Shown here: positions 52,529 through 61,166 of the stretch, piece by piece
How positions within the stretch are numbered: the stretch's first letter is position 1
How the letters are laid out: each line of letters begins with the position of its first letter
NCBI GenBank assembly: GCA_003510135.1
Contig: DOKY01000037.1
Coordinates: 65,336 to 129,335, forward strand
DNA: 64,000 nt
Source: Pseudothermotoga sp.
Lineage (GTDB): Bacteria; Thermotogota; Thermotogae; Thermotogales; DSM-5069
Direction of reading: 5' to 3'
The notes under the pieces: generated by a model
What the model saw: only the letters and a program-made list of their open reading frames with translations
Database searches by the model: none
What the model was told of the DNA's origin: nothing
Program-made: the position numbers and the translations under genes

Positions 52529-53442
52529 TCATAGCTTTGGGCGTGCTGGTAGTTCTTCTGTTCATAGTCGCTGCAACAGGCATCAAGATCGTTAGGCCTT
52601 TCCAACGAGGGTTGGTCGAACGATTGGGAAAGTTCCACAGGGAAGCCGGACCGGGCATTCACTTCATTATACCGTTTTTTGATAGGATGATCAGAGTCGA
52701 TCTCAGAGAAATGGTCATCGATGTTCCACCTCAAGAAGTTATAACCAAAGACAACGTCGTGGTTACGGTTGATGCGGTCATATACTACGAGGTCACCGAC
52801 GCGTACAAGGTTGTATACAACGTCAACAACTTTCAGTTCGCGACGCTGAAACTCGCTCAAACGAACCTCAGGAACGTCATAGGTGAACTCGAGCTGGACC
52901 AAACTCTGACTTCGAGGGAAAAGATCAACGCGAAGCTCAGAACCGTTCTGGACGATGCAACGGACAAGTGGGGTGTCAGGATCACGAGGGTGGAAATCAA
53001 GAAGATCGACCCACCGAAGGACATCACCGAAGCGATGAGCAAGCAGATGAAAGCGGAGAGAACCAAAAGGGCAGCCATCCTGGAAGCAGAAGGTATCAAG
53101 CAGGCGCAGATACTGAAAGCTGAAGGCGAGAGGAATGCGGCAATCCTGAGGGCTGAAGGAGAAGCCGAAGCGATAAAGAAAGTCGCCGAAGCGAACCGCT
53201 ACAAACTCATAGCCGAAGCAGAGGGTCAGGCTCAAGCCATTCTCAACGTTTTCAAGGCGATACACGAAGGTGCCCCCACGAGCGATTTGATCGCAATAAG
53301 GTATCTCGAAGCATTGAAAGAGATCGCAAACGGCAAGGCGACGAAGATATTCCTCCCGATCGAAGCCACGGCCATCATATCGAGCTTGGCGGGTATTGCT
53401 GAAGCCCTAAAGAAAGATTCACAGGAAGGAGAAAAGAGTTGA
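52525..53442 (+). CDS. SPFH/stomatin-like membrane protein (QmcA type)
   Basis: A 305-residue protein with an N-terminal membrane helix (residues 1-20), an SPFH domain (about 20-190, [15 protein letters not shown]) and a long C-terminal helix rich in Glu/Ala repeats ([23 protein letters not shown] in part). It forms membrane rings or scaffolds with NfeD and can modulate proteases and lipid domains. Confidence 0.94.
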   Translation: MIIALGVLVVLLFIVAATGIKIVRPFQRGLVERLGKFHREAGPGIHFIIPFFDRMIRVDLREMVIDVPPQEVITKDNVVVTVDAVIYYEVTDAYKVVYNVNNFQFATLKLAQTNLRNVIGELELDQTLTSREKINAKLRTVLDDATDKWGVRITRVEIKKIDPPKDITEAMSKQMKAERTKRAAILEAEGIKQAQILKAEGERNAAILRAEGEAEAIKKVAEANRYKLIAEAEGQAQAILNVFKAIHEGAPTSDLIAIRYLEALKEIANGKATKIFLPIEATAIISSLAGIAEALKKDSQEGEKS

Positions 53443-53443
53443 G

Positions 53444-53944
53444 GTGCTGAGTGTCATACTGCTCGGACTCGTTTTTTCGTCAGCCGGGTTGGTGGGGGCT
53501 GGACTGCTGACCTGGCTTGGTTTGGTGAGTTTTGCGAACATCAATCTCGTACCCTTTTCTTTTATGAACGCTTTGACCACGCTCGGTCTTTTGTTCATGT
53601 ACGAGAGCGTCTTTGAAGTGTCCAGAGTTCGCGACTTTTTGATTTACGTCGTCGTGTCGTTTTTCTTCCACGCCGGAAGATTGTCCGTGCTTCTGCAGGG
53701 TGAAGACAAGCGACTTAGAGTTTTCTTCCTCTCCGCTGGACACACGAAGAACGAGTATGTTCTCAACTATTTGTTCAAGCGGTCGATAAGGAAGAATATT
53801 GCTTCGCTTCTTCTCTGCTGGGGACTGATGAGCTTAACGATAGCGCTGCGGAACCTGGGTTCGTGGAAGCTACAGGGTTTCTGGATCGGAGTGTTCCTGC
53901 TGTGTCTAGGTGTAACATCGTTTTTACTGGACCGAAAGTACTAA
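53444..53944 (+). CDS. Unknown four-helix membrane protein
   Basis: I do not recognise this 166-residue protein. It has about five hydrophobic segments and a positively charged middle loop (FKRSIRKN). It starts at GTG 53444, one base after the SPFH stop, so it is probably co-translated with that membrane scaffold. Confidence 0.6.
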   Translation: MLSVILLGLVFSSAGLVGAGLLTWLGLVSFANINLVPFSFMNALTTLGLLFMYESVFEVSRVRDFLIYVVVSFFFHAGRLSVLLQGEDKRLRVFFLSAGHTKNEYVLNYLFKRSIRKNIASLLLCWGLMSLTIALRNLGSWKLQGFWIGVFLLCLGVTSFLLDRKY

Positions 53945-53957
53945 ATTCCGACTAATT

Positions 53958-53966
53958 TGGTATACT
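53958..53966 (+). promoter_or_regulatory. Extended -10 promoter of the redox pair
   Basis: TGG followed by TATACT (53961-53966), an extended -10. No good -35 is visible. It would serve the disulfide oxidoreductase and trxB. Confidence 0.45.
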
Positions 53967-54001
53967 TTTCTTGGCAAGAACGACCACAGGAGGGAAAAGT
54001 C

Positions 54002-54664
54002 ATGCCGTTGTTGAGTGAAAAGGACACAAAGTATTTGAAGAAAACGTTCGAAGAGCATCTAAAAGATCCGATTCAGGTGCTTGTTTTTGTTGACGACCCG
54101 AGCGAATGTGAATATTGCGATCTCACCAGGCAGGTTCTTGAGGAGCTTTCTTCCATCGACGGAAAGATCCAGCTCGGCGTCCATCATGTTAAGAGGGAAC
54201 CTGAGCTGGCTGAAAAGTACAGGGTCGAAATGACGCCAGCCATAATTTTGCTGGATGCAAATGGTGAAGACACCAATATCCGTTTCTATGGAATACCGTC
54301 TGGCCATGAATTCTCGACGCTCATTCAGGACATCATAGCTGTCTCGAACAACAAGCCCGTCTTCTTCAACGAACAGCAGGTCGACCTGATCAGGTCGATA
54401 AGCGTGCCGGTGAGGATCAGGGTGTTCGTCACACCGACTTGCCCATACTGCCCCAAAGCTGTACTCATGGCACACAACGCGGCTCTGATCAACAGAAACG
54501 TAACTGCTGAAATGATTGAGGCCAACGAATTTCCGGAGCTGAGCATGAAGTACGGGGTATCCTCTGTGCCTCACACTGTCATAAACGACGTTCACGAGTT
54601 CATAGGAGCTTATCCGGAACACATGTTCGTTCAAGAACTCCTCAAAGCTGTGAGGAAGGTCTGA
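54002..54664 (+). CDS. Protein disulfide oxidoreductase (two thioredoxin folds)
   Basis: A 220-residue glutaredoxin-like protein of the PDO type found in thermophiles. Each thioredoxin fold has a CXXC: C36-C39 (CEYC) and C147-C150 (CPYC). It reduces or isomerises protein disulfides and is normally reduced by a thioredoxin reductase-like flavoprotein, encoded one base downstream. ATG 54002 follows AGGAGGG. Confidence 0.94.
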   Translation: MPLLSEKDTKYLKKTFEEHLKDPIQVLVFVDDPSECEYCDLTRQVLEELSSIDGKIQLGVHHVKREPELAEKYRVEMTPAIILLDANGEDTNIRFYGIPSGHEFSTLIQDIIAVSNNKPVFFNEQQVDLIRSISVPVRIRVFVTPTCPYCPKAVLMAHNAALINRNVTAEMIEANEFPELSMKYGVSSVPHTVINDVHEFIGAYPEHMFVQELLKAVRKV

Positions 54665-54665
54665 T

Positions 54666-55610
54666 ATGCTGTTCGAACTTAAGGGCCTCGAGGATATTAA
54701 AGAACACTACGACGTGCTGATCGCCGGGGGTGGGCCTGCGGCACTCGGCGCTGCAGTTTATGCGCGAAGGGCAGGATTGAGTGTACTGATAGTGGAGAAG
54801 GTACTCGAGGGTGGGCAACTGAACTTCACGACGTACATAGATAACTATCTGGGTTTTCCGAACATCGAAGGTGCGGAGCTTGCCAAACGGATGAAGGAAC
54901 ACGCCGAGTCGCTTGGAACGCAGTTCTTGAACGGTTCAGTGGAGAAAGTCATCCTCGATGATGAGACACGTGCGGTGGTACTCGACGATGGGAGGACGAT
55001 CCAAGCGAAGGTTCTGATGATCGCAACTGGTACGGATCCAAAGAGATTGAACGTACCGGGCGAATCTGAGCTCATTGGAAAGGGTATTTCTTACTGTGCC
55101 ACCTGCGATGGTTATTTCTTCAAAGAAAAAGATGTGGTGGTCGTGGGCGGCGGCGATACTGCGATTAACGATGCTCTGTATCTTTCGAAGATCGCACGCA
55201 GCGTTACGGTGATCCACAGGAGGGACAAACTCAGAGCGGTCAAGATCCTTCAGGAAAAGGCCTTCCAGAGGCCCAACATAAAGTTCCTCTTCGACTCGGT
55301 TGTGGAACGGTTCGTTGGTGAAAACAAGCTTGAAAGGGTGGTTGTGAAAAACGTCAAGACGAACGAGACGAGTGAGCTTCATGTTGAAGGTGTGTTCGTT
55401 GCAATCGGTTCCGTGCCCAGATCCGATCTGGTGAAAGGTTTCGTTGAACTTGACGAAAACGGATACATAATCACCAACGAATGGATGGAGACGAACGTTC
55501 CTCGCCTTTACGCAATAGGTGATGTGCGTAAGAAGAACGTCAGGCAGATCGTCACGGCCGTCGCCGATGGAGCGATCGCCGCAGTTCACGCCGCGCAGAA
55601 CTACTTTTGA
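54666..55610 (+). CDS. trxB: Thioredoxin reductase
   Basis: A 314-residue FAD/NAD(P)H flavoprotein. FAD site GGGPAALGAA, redox pair C144-C147 (CATC) and a second nucleotide site GGGDTAINDA are visible, and AIGDVRKKNVRQIVTA closes the FAD domain. The HRRDKLRA segment after the NAD(P)H domain suggests contacts with the adenosine phosphate region. It most likely reduces the adjacent disulfide oxidoreductase. Confidence 0.96.
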   Translation: MLFELKGLEDIKEHYDVLIAGGGPAALGAAVYARRAGLSVLIVEKVLEGGQLNFTTYIDNYLGFPNIEGAELAKRMKEHAESLGTQFLNGSVEKVILDDETRAVVLDDGRTIQAKVLMIATGTDPKRLNVPGESELIGKGISYCATCDGYFFKEKDVVVVGGGDTAINDALYLSKIARSVTVIHRRDKLRAVKILQEKAFQRPNIKFLFDSVVERFVGENKLERVVVKNVKTNETSELHVEGVFVAIGSVPRSDLVKGFVELDENGYIITNEWMETNVPRLYAIGDVRKKNVRQIVTAVADGAIAAVHAAQNYF

Positions 55611-55626
55611 GAGCCTCAAAAAACAG

Positions 55627-55655
55627 TTGTCAAACCCCACGTGATGGGTTATAAT
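55627..55655 (+). promoter_or_regulatory. Promoter of tRNA-Ala
   Basis: TTGTCA (55627-55632), a 17-nt spacer and TATAAT (55650-55655). Very close to consensus; it starts about five bases before the tRNA. Confidence 0.88.
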
Positions 55656-55666
55656 AAATACCGCGT

Positions 55667-55743
55667 GGGGCCGTAGCTCAGTTTGGGAGAGCGCTACCAT
55701 GGCACGGTAGAGGTCGTGGGTTCGAGTCCCATCGGCTCCACCA
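55667..55743 (+). tRNA. tRNA-Ala (GGC)
   Basis: A 77-nt cloverleaf with acceptor stem GGGGCCG/CGGCTCC, anticodon stem CTACC/GGTAG with loop ATGGCAC (anticodon GGC), T loop GTTCGAGTC and encoded CCA. Confidence 0.95.
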
Positions 55744-55767
55744 GAGGGGGAACTTCCCCCTCTTTTT
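55743..55767 (+). terminator. Intrinsic terminator after tRNA-Ala
   Basis: An 8-bp stem AGAGGGGG/CCCCCTCT, loop AACTT, then a T-run. The hairpin starts at the last base of the tRNA CCA and ends 17 nt before the next gene's ATG. Confidence 0.9.
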
Positions 55768-55784
55768 GATTGGAGGGATCAGTC

Positions 55785-56600
55785 ATGAGATGGCTTACAA
55801 CGGTTTTTCTTCTCTCCTGCTCCCTGGCTCTGTCCATAACGGTCGCCGTTTCTATCAGGCCGCTCGAACTCATCGTGAAGCATATCCTTCCAGAAGGACA
55901 CAGCGTCGTTTGTATCATGGACGAAGGTACAAATCCACACCTTTACCAGCTGAAGGCGAGTGATTTGAAGATTCTGAACGGAGCCGATCTGATCGTCCTG
56001 GTTGGCTTTGAAGAATGGGCAAACAAGGTTGCGGACATGTTCGCGGACAAGACCGTGGTCTTTGCAGATGGTGTGTTCGAGAAGGACTTCGAACAGGATG
56101 AACATCTCTGGCTCGATCCTGTGAACGTGCTTCTCTTCTCGCACAAATTGATGTTGAGGTTCTCGCAGGTCGAACCAGCCTTGGCCGAAAAGTTTGAGGA
56201 CAACTGGCAGGACTTTTCAAAACGTTTGCTTGAGAAACTATGGCTCTGGTGCGAAAGAATGCATCATTTGAAGGGAAAAACTATCGTCGAGGTTCATTCG
56301 GCACTCATACTCTTCGCAAGGCGCTTCAACATCGGTGAAATCTTCGGCCTGGAGACAGGTCATGAGCAGGGAATTACGGCAAAGCGACTCGCAGAGCTGG
56401 CAAATCTTGTGAAAAAGGGCGTGGCGAGGCACATACTGATCGATGAGCACGTCGAAGGTTCTGCAGCTCTGAACCTGGCAAAACAGTTCGATCTCGAACC
56501 GATATTCGTTGATCTCATGGGATGGGAAGCGAACGATTACCTTGAGCTGGTGGACTCGATCGTGGAAAAGCTCGCTTCGATCGCCAAAATGGTCAAATGA
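55785..56600 (+). CDS. ZnuA-like metal ABC transporter binding protein
   Basis: A 271-residue secreted protein (signal peptide about 1-20) of cluster A-I: VSIRPLELIVKHI, metal-binding His in NPHLYQL, His in DEHLWLDP, VEVHSA and a late acidic site IDEH. Such proteins deliver Zn2+ or Mn2+ to an ABC importer. No permease or ATPase gene is adjacent. ATG 55785 follows GGAGGG. Its stop is one base from the convergent CDF transporter stop. Confidence 0.85.
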   Translation: MRWLTTVFLLSCSLALSITVAVSIRPLELIVKHILPEGHSVVCIMDEGTNPHLYQLKASDLKILNGADLIVLVGFEEWANKVADMFADKTVVFADGVFEKDFEQDEHLWLDPVNVLLFSHKLMLRFSQVEPALAEKFEDNWQDFSKRLLEKLWLWCERMHHLKGKTIVEVHSALILFARRFNIGEIFGLETGHEQGITAKRLAELANLVKKGVARHILIDEHVEGSAALNLAKQFDLEPIFVDLMGWEANDYLELVDSIVEKLASIAKMVK

Positions 56601-56601
56601 A

Positions 56602-57528
56602 TCACTTGTTCGTCGAGTTCATTTTTTCCTGATCCAGACCGAACGGTTCTTGCTCGACGTTGCCCGCAGGTTCGACGTGGACCAGGACGTCCGCTATCCT
56701 GTCGTTCCTGGCGATTATCGCCCGTTTGACCTGAGTGGCGATGTCGTGACCCACCTGCACCGTCAGGCTTGGATCGACCTCGATGTCGATGTCTACAAAG
56801 TACTTATATCCAACCTGTCTCACACGAACCTTGTGCGGGTTTTTGACCCCTTTCACCGACTCAACGGCATCGAATATCTCCCGGTAGATTTCCAGATCGC
56901 GCATACCGTCCATGAGCTCGTAACTGGTTTCTCGAAAGATGCTGAATGCAGTTCGTATGATCATGACCGAAACGACCAGCGCGGCGATGCTGTCCATCCA
57001 GAAGAGTCCAATTTTGCTCAGGATCACACCGAGCAGAACCGTGCCTGAAATGAGAATGTCGTTTCTCATGTTCAAAGCGTCCGCGATCATCACTGAGCTG
57101 TTCAATCTCTTCCCAACCCGATACTTGTAGAGGAACAACCAGCTCTTGATGGCTATGGAGAGAATCGTCACCAACAAAGGTAGAACACCTTGAATCTGTA
57201 CGTGTTCGTGAAGGATTATCCTCTTGACTGACGCAAAGAGCAGGCTTGCGCCTGCGTAAAAAACGATGAAAGAAACGATCTTTGCCGCAATGGCCTCAGC
57301 CCTCTCGTGCCCGTATGGGTGCGTCTTGTCGGGAGGTCTGCTCGATATCTTTCCCGAAACCAGCGTCACCAGAGAAGTGAACACATCTGTTCCCGTGTCC
57401 ACTCCGTCGGCCAGCACCGCGGAGCTGTTGAAAAGCAAGCCCACGAGGACCTTCGCTGCGGACAGCGCACCGTTGGTCCAGACACCTATCCAAGCGACTT
57501 TTGAGAAGAGTTTGCCCCTGTCGTCCAT
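56602..57528 (-). CDS. Cation diffusion facilitator family transporter
   Basis: A 308-residue CDF exporter with six helices. The metal-site residues D44 and D48 (ADGVDTGTD) and a second ADALNMRND on helix 5 are present; HPYGHERAE follows helix 3; the C-terminal cytoplasmic domain (about 205-295) is metal-binding. It exports Zn2+, Fe2+ or similar. ATG 57528 follows GGTGGAAGG. The eno terminator ends 17 nt upstream. Confidence 0.93.
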   Translation of the reverse strand: MDDRGKLFSKVAWIGVWTNGALSAAKVLVGLLFNSSAVLADGVDTGTDVFTSLVTLVSGKISSRPPDKTHPYGHERAEAIAAKIVSFIVFYAGASLLFASVKRIILHEHVQIQGVLPLLVTILSIAIKSWLFLYKYRVGKRLNSSVMIADALNMRNDILISGTVLLGVILSKIGLFWMDSIAALVVSVMIIRTAFSIFRETSYELMDGMRDLEIYREIFDAVESVKGVKNPHKVRVRQVGYKYFVDIDIEVDPSLTVQVGHDIATQVKRAIIARNDRIADVLVHVEPAGNVEQEPFGLDQEKMNSTNK

Positions 57529-57545
57529 CCTTCCACCCGCCGACC

Positions 57546-57569
57546 AAAAAGCGCGGCGTGTAGCCGCGC
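57546..57569 (-). terminator. Intrinsic terminator after eno
   Basis: On the minus strand, GCGCGGC, loop TACAC, GCCGCGC, then TTTTT. It should stop most pyrH-eno transcripts before the CDF gene. Confidence 0.9.
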
Positions 57570-57599
57570 CGAATCGGCTCCTCAACAATTACGATTTCA

Positions 57600-58898
<1,299 letters not shown>

Positions 58899-59603
58899 TC
58901 AATCCGGTGAGATGTAGCTACCAACAGGCTCGCCCTTCACAGCCCTAAGCACGGCCCCGTCTTCGAAGAAGTTGAGCACCACAATGGGCAGCTTGTACCT
59001 TCCACAGATGGAGAAAGCCTCCGTGTCCATCACTTTCAAGCCCAATTTTATCGCATCCTGGTAAGACAATTTTTCAAACTTCTTTGCGTCCTTGTTTTTT
59101 CTTGGATCGCTATCGTAAACCCCATCTACCTTGGTTGCTTTGATGAGCAGCTCGGCTCCCATCTCCACGGCTCTCAGCGCTGCAGCGGTATCGGTCGTGA
59201 AGAACGGATTGCTCGTACCGCCTGCAAAGATGACCACGTAGCCGGCGTCGAAGTACAGGTTTATGTCGTCGTAGTGGATTGGCCTTATGGATGGCAAGGA
59301 ACTTATCTGGGAGACCACCACACATTTTATACCGACCTTCTGCAGAATTCCCTTGAGGTAAAGCGCGTTGATCACCGTGCCGAGCATTCCGATCTGATCG
59401 GCAAGCGAGTGTGGAAGATCGATGAGCTCTTCTCCCCTGAATATGTTACCCGCGCCTATGACGATGCCCACGTTGACACCGTACTCCACCACCTGTGCTA
59501 ACTGTCTGACAAGGAATTCGACGTTCTTTCTGTCGAAACCTCTTTCTCCCTCACCGCACATGACTTCCCCGCTCAGCTTTATCAACACCCTTTTGTACAC
59601 CAC
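58899..59603 (-). CDS. pyrH: UMP kinase
   Basis: A 234-residue bacterial-type UMP kinase (amino acid kinase fold) that makes UDP. LIKLSGEVM, VIGAGNIFRG, FAGGTSNPFFTTDTAAALRA and KATKVDGVYDSDP are diagnostic. The start is GTG 59603 after GAGGGAGGG. Confidence 0.97.
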   Translation of the reverse strand: MVYKRVLIKLSGEVMCGEGERGFDRKNVEFLVRQLAQVVEYGVNVGIVIGAGNIFRGEELIDLPHSLADQIGMLGTVINALYLKGILQKVGIKCVVVSQISSLPSIRPIHYDDINLYFDAGYVVIFAGGTSNPFFTTDTAAALRAVEMGAELLIKATKVDGVYDSDPRKNKDAKKFEKLSYQDAIKLGLKVMDTEAFSICGRYKLPIVVLNFFEDGAVLRAVKGEPVGSYISPD

Positions 59604-59620
59604 ACGATCCCTCCCTCAGG

Positions 59621-59629
59621 ATTGTACCA
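59621..59629 (-). promoter_or_regulatory. Possible extended -10 of pyrH-eno
   Basis: On the minus strand TGG is followed by TACAAT. The implied leader is only about ten nucleotides, so the site is uncertain. Confidence 0.35.
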
Positions 59630-59675
59630 ACTTCATCAAGATGGAGAACGCAGGTAATGTTACATCAGAGTGTAC

Positions 59676-59704
59676 TTGACAAACTTTGAGTCCGGAGTTA
59701 ATAT
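59676..59704 (+). promoter_or_regulatory. Strong promoter of the DUF2089 operon
   Basis: A perfect TTGACA (59676-59681), 17-nt spacer and TAATAT (59699-59704). It is the closest to consensus of the promoters I examined in the window. Confidence 0.88.
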
Positions 59705-59744
59705 ATTTTCAGGTGAGACTAAATAAATTGAAGAGGTGATTTGA

Positions 59745-60122
59745 ATGGCGCGTGTTATCTCGAGGTGCCCCGTGTGCGACAATCAGCTGCTCATAACGGA
59801 GCTCACGTGCCCTTCATGTGGAACGATCATAAGGGGTAAGTTCGAGCTGGAAGAATTCTTCAGACTTTCGCCGGAGCAGCTGGGCTTTCTTCGAATCTTC
59901 ATAAAGGCGCGTGGAAATCTCAGTGAAGTTCAGAAGGAACTCGGCATCTCTTATCCCACAGCCAGATCCAGGCTCGAAGCCATAGTGAAGACACTTGGCT
60001 ACGAAGCCGAAGAAGTGCAGCAAGAGAGACAGGTGAACGAAGTCCTCGAGAGCCTCGAAAAGGGTGAGATCTCTGCCCAGGAAGCACTCGAGAAGATCAG
60101 AAAGCTCAGAGAGGGTGCGTGA
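59745..60122 (+). CDS. DUF2089 family zinc-ribbon/HTH protein
   Basis: A 125-residue protein. An N-terminal zinc ribbon (CPVC and CPSC near residues 8-25) is followed by a winged-helix-like segment (LRIFIKARGNLSEVQKELGISYPTARSRL in part) and a C-terminal helical hairpin (GEISAQEALEKIRKL) of the SHOCT type. It is likely a DNA-binding regulator of its own operon. A strong consensus promoter precedes it. Confidence 0.85.
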   Translation: MARVISRCPVCDNQLLITELTCPSCGTIIRGKFELEEFFRLSPEQLGFLRIFIKARGNLSEVQKELGISYPTARSRLEAIVKTLGYEAEEVQQERQVNEVLESLEKGEISAQEALEKIRKLREGA

Positions 60123-60349
60123 GCGTGCTGGTCTTCAAGGTTCTCAGCGGTGTCATCGGTGCGCTGCTGCTTGCCTACATAGGTTACAAACTGCTTCAAA
60201 TCAAGGTGAAGTCCATTGCCCTGACTTACTCGATCTTTGTGGCTTTATATGTGTTCTTTCTTATCTGGGGAAACATTGTGCCTATTCTCATCTACATAGC
60301 CGGCGAGCTCGTGGTGATATGGGTGATCGTCAGGTTCATGGGTTTTTAG
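60119..60349 (+). CDS. Small membrane protein in DUF2089 operon
   Basis: A 76-residue protein of mostly hydrophobic residues, with two to three helices. I do not recognise a family. The start is GTG 60119, overlapping the DUF2089 stop as GTGA. It may sense or anchor a component of the envelope-linked regulatory set. Confidence 0.7.
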   Translation: MSVLVFKVLSGVIGALLLAYIGYKLLQIKVKSIALTYSIFVALYVFFLIWGNIVPILIYIAGELVVIWVIVRFMGF

Positions 60350-60361
60350 GAGGGATGAACC

Positions 60362-61165
60362 TTGGAGAAGAAATCCATTCTCATAGAGAGGCATGTGAAC
60401 GAAGTTCACATTAAGTTAGCCAGCGGAACTGTAAAGGTCGTTAAAAGCTCTGATGATTCGTTCAAGCTTTTTTTCGACGAAAACACACCAGACGTACGCA
60501 TCGATAACGATGTGCTCAGTATAAGCATGAGGGGCTACGAGAAGGGTTTGCTGGGTTTGATCAACTTTGGTTCTGGCCCATCGGAACATTTAGAGCTTCA
60601 CGTGCCGACACATCTGAAACTATTACATATCAGTTCCATCTCGGCGGACATAGAGGTTTCCTCGCTCTCGTTCGAGCATGGCACGCTGAAAACGGTCTCA
60701 GGAGAAATCAAGATCGACAACTGTCAGGCTCAAAGCGTCGAAATCAAAACAGTCTCGGGTGACATCGAGCTGTCGACTGTCGATGTGCAGCGACTCGCGG
60801 TTGCGAGCGCGAGTGGGGACGTGAACGTCGATAAACTGGAGTGCAGAGAGTACGACTGGTTGCTCAGCACCGTGAGTGGAGATATAAGCTTGAACGTTGT
60901 GGGCTTGCCAAATATGAGGCTGAGTTTGAAGAGCACCAGCGGTGATATTTCTTCTAACGTTGGTTACGTCAGGCGTGGTAATGAATACGTCTTTGGCGAT
61001 GGCAGAATGAAGATCGTTGCTTCGACCGTCTCTGGTGACGTGCAGGTGAAAGTGATGAGCAAAAAGGAGAGAGTAGAAGAGATTGAAAAGAGGATCCTCC
61101 GGCTGGTGGCCGAGGGCAAGCTTAGCTACGAGGAAGCGAAACAGATGCTCCAGGAGTTGAGCTGA
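60362..61165 (+). CDS. DUF4097 beta-repeat protein with SHOCT-like tail
   Basis: A 267-residue protein with a right-handed beta-type repeat: VSGEIKI, VSGDIEL, ASGDVNV, VSGDISL, TSGDISS and VSGDVQV recur about every 20-30 residues. The C-terminal 40 residues form a helical tail (GKLSYEEAKQMLQEL) like that of the DUF2089 protein two genes upstream. No signal peptide is visible, so it is probably cytoplasmic. DUF4097 proteins often accompany envelope-stress regulators. Start TTG 60362. Confidence 0.8.
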   Translation: MEKKSILIERHVNEVHIKLASGTVKVVKSSDDSFKLFFDENTPDVRIDNDVLSISMRGYEKGLLGLINFGSGPSEHLELHVPTHLKLLHISSISADIEVSSLSFEHGTLKTVSGEIKIDNCQAQSVEIKTVSGDIELSTVDVQRLAVASASGDVNVDKLECREYDWLLSTVSGDISLNVVGLPNMRLSLKSTSGDISSNVGYVRRGNEYVFGDGRMKIVASTVSGDVQVKVMSKKERVEEIEKRILRLVAEGKLSYEEAKQMLQELS

Positions 61166-61166
61166 C

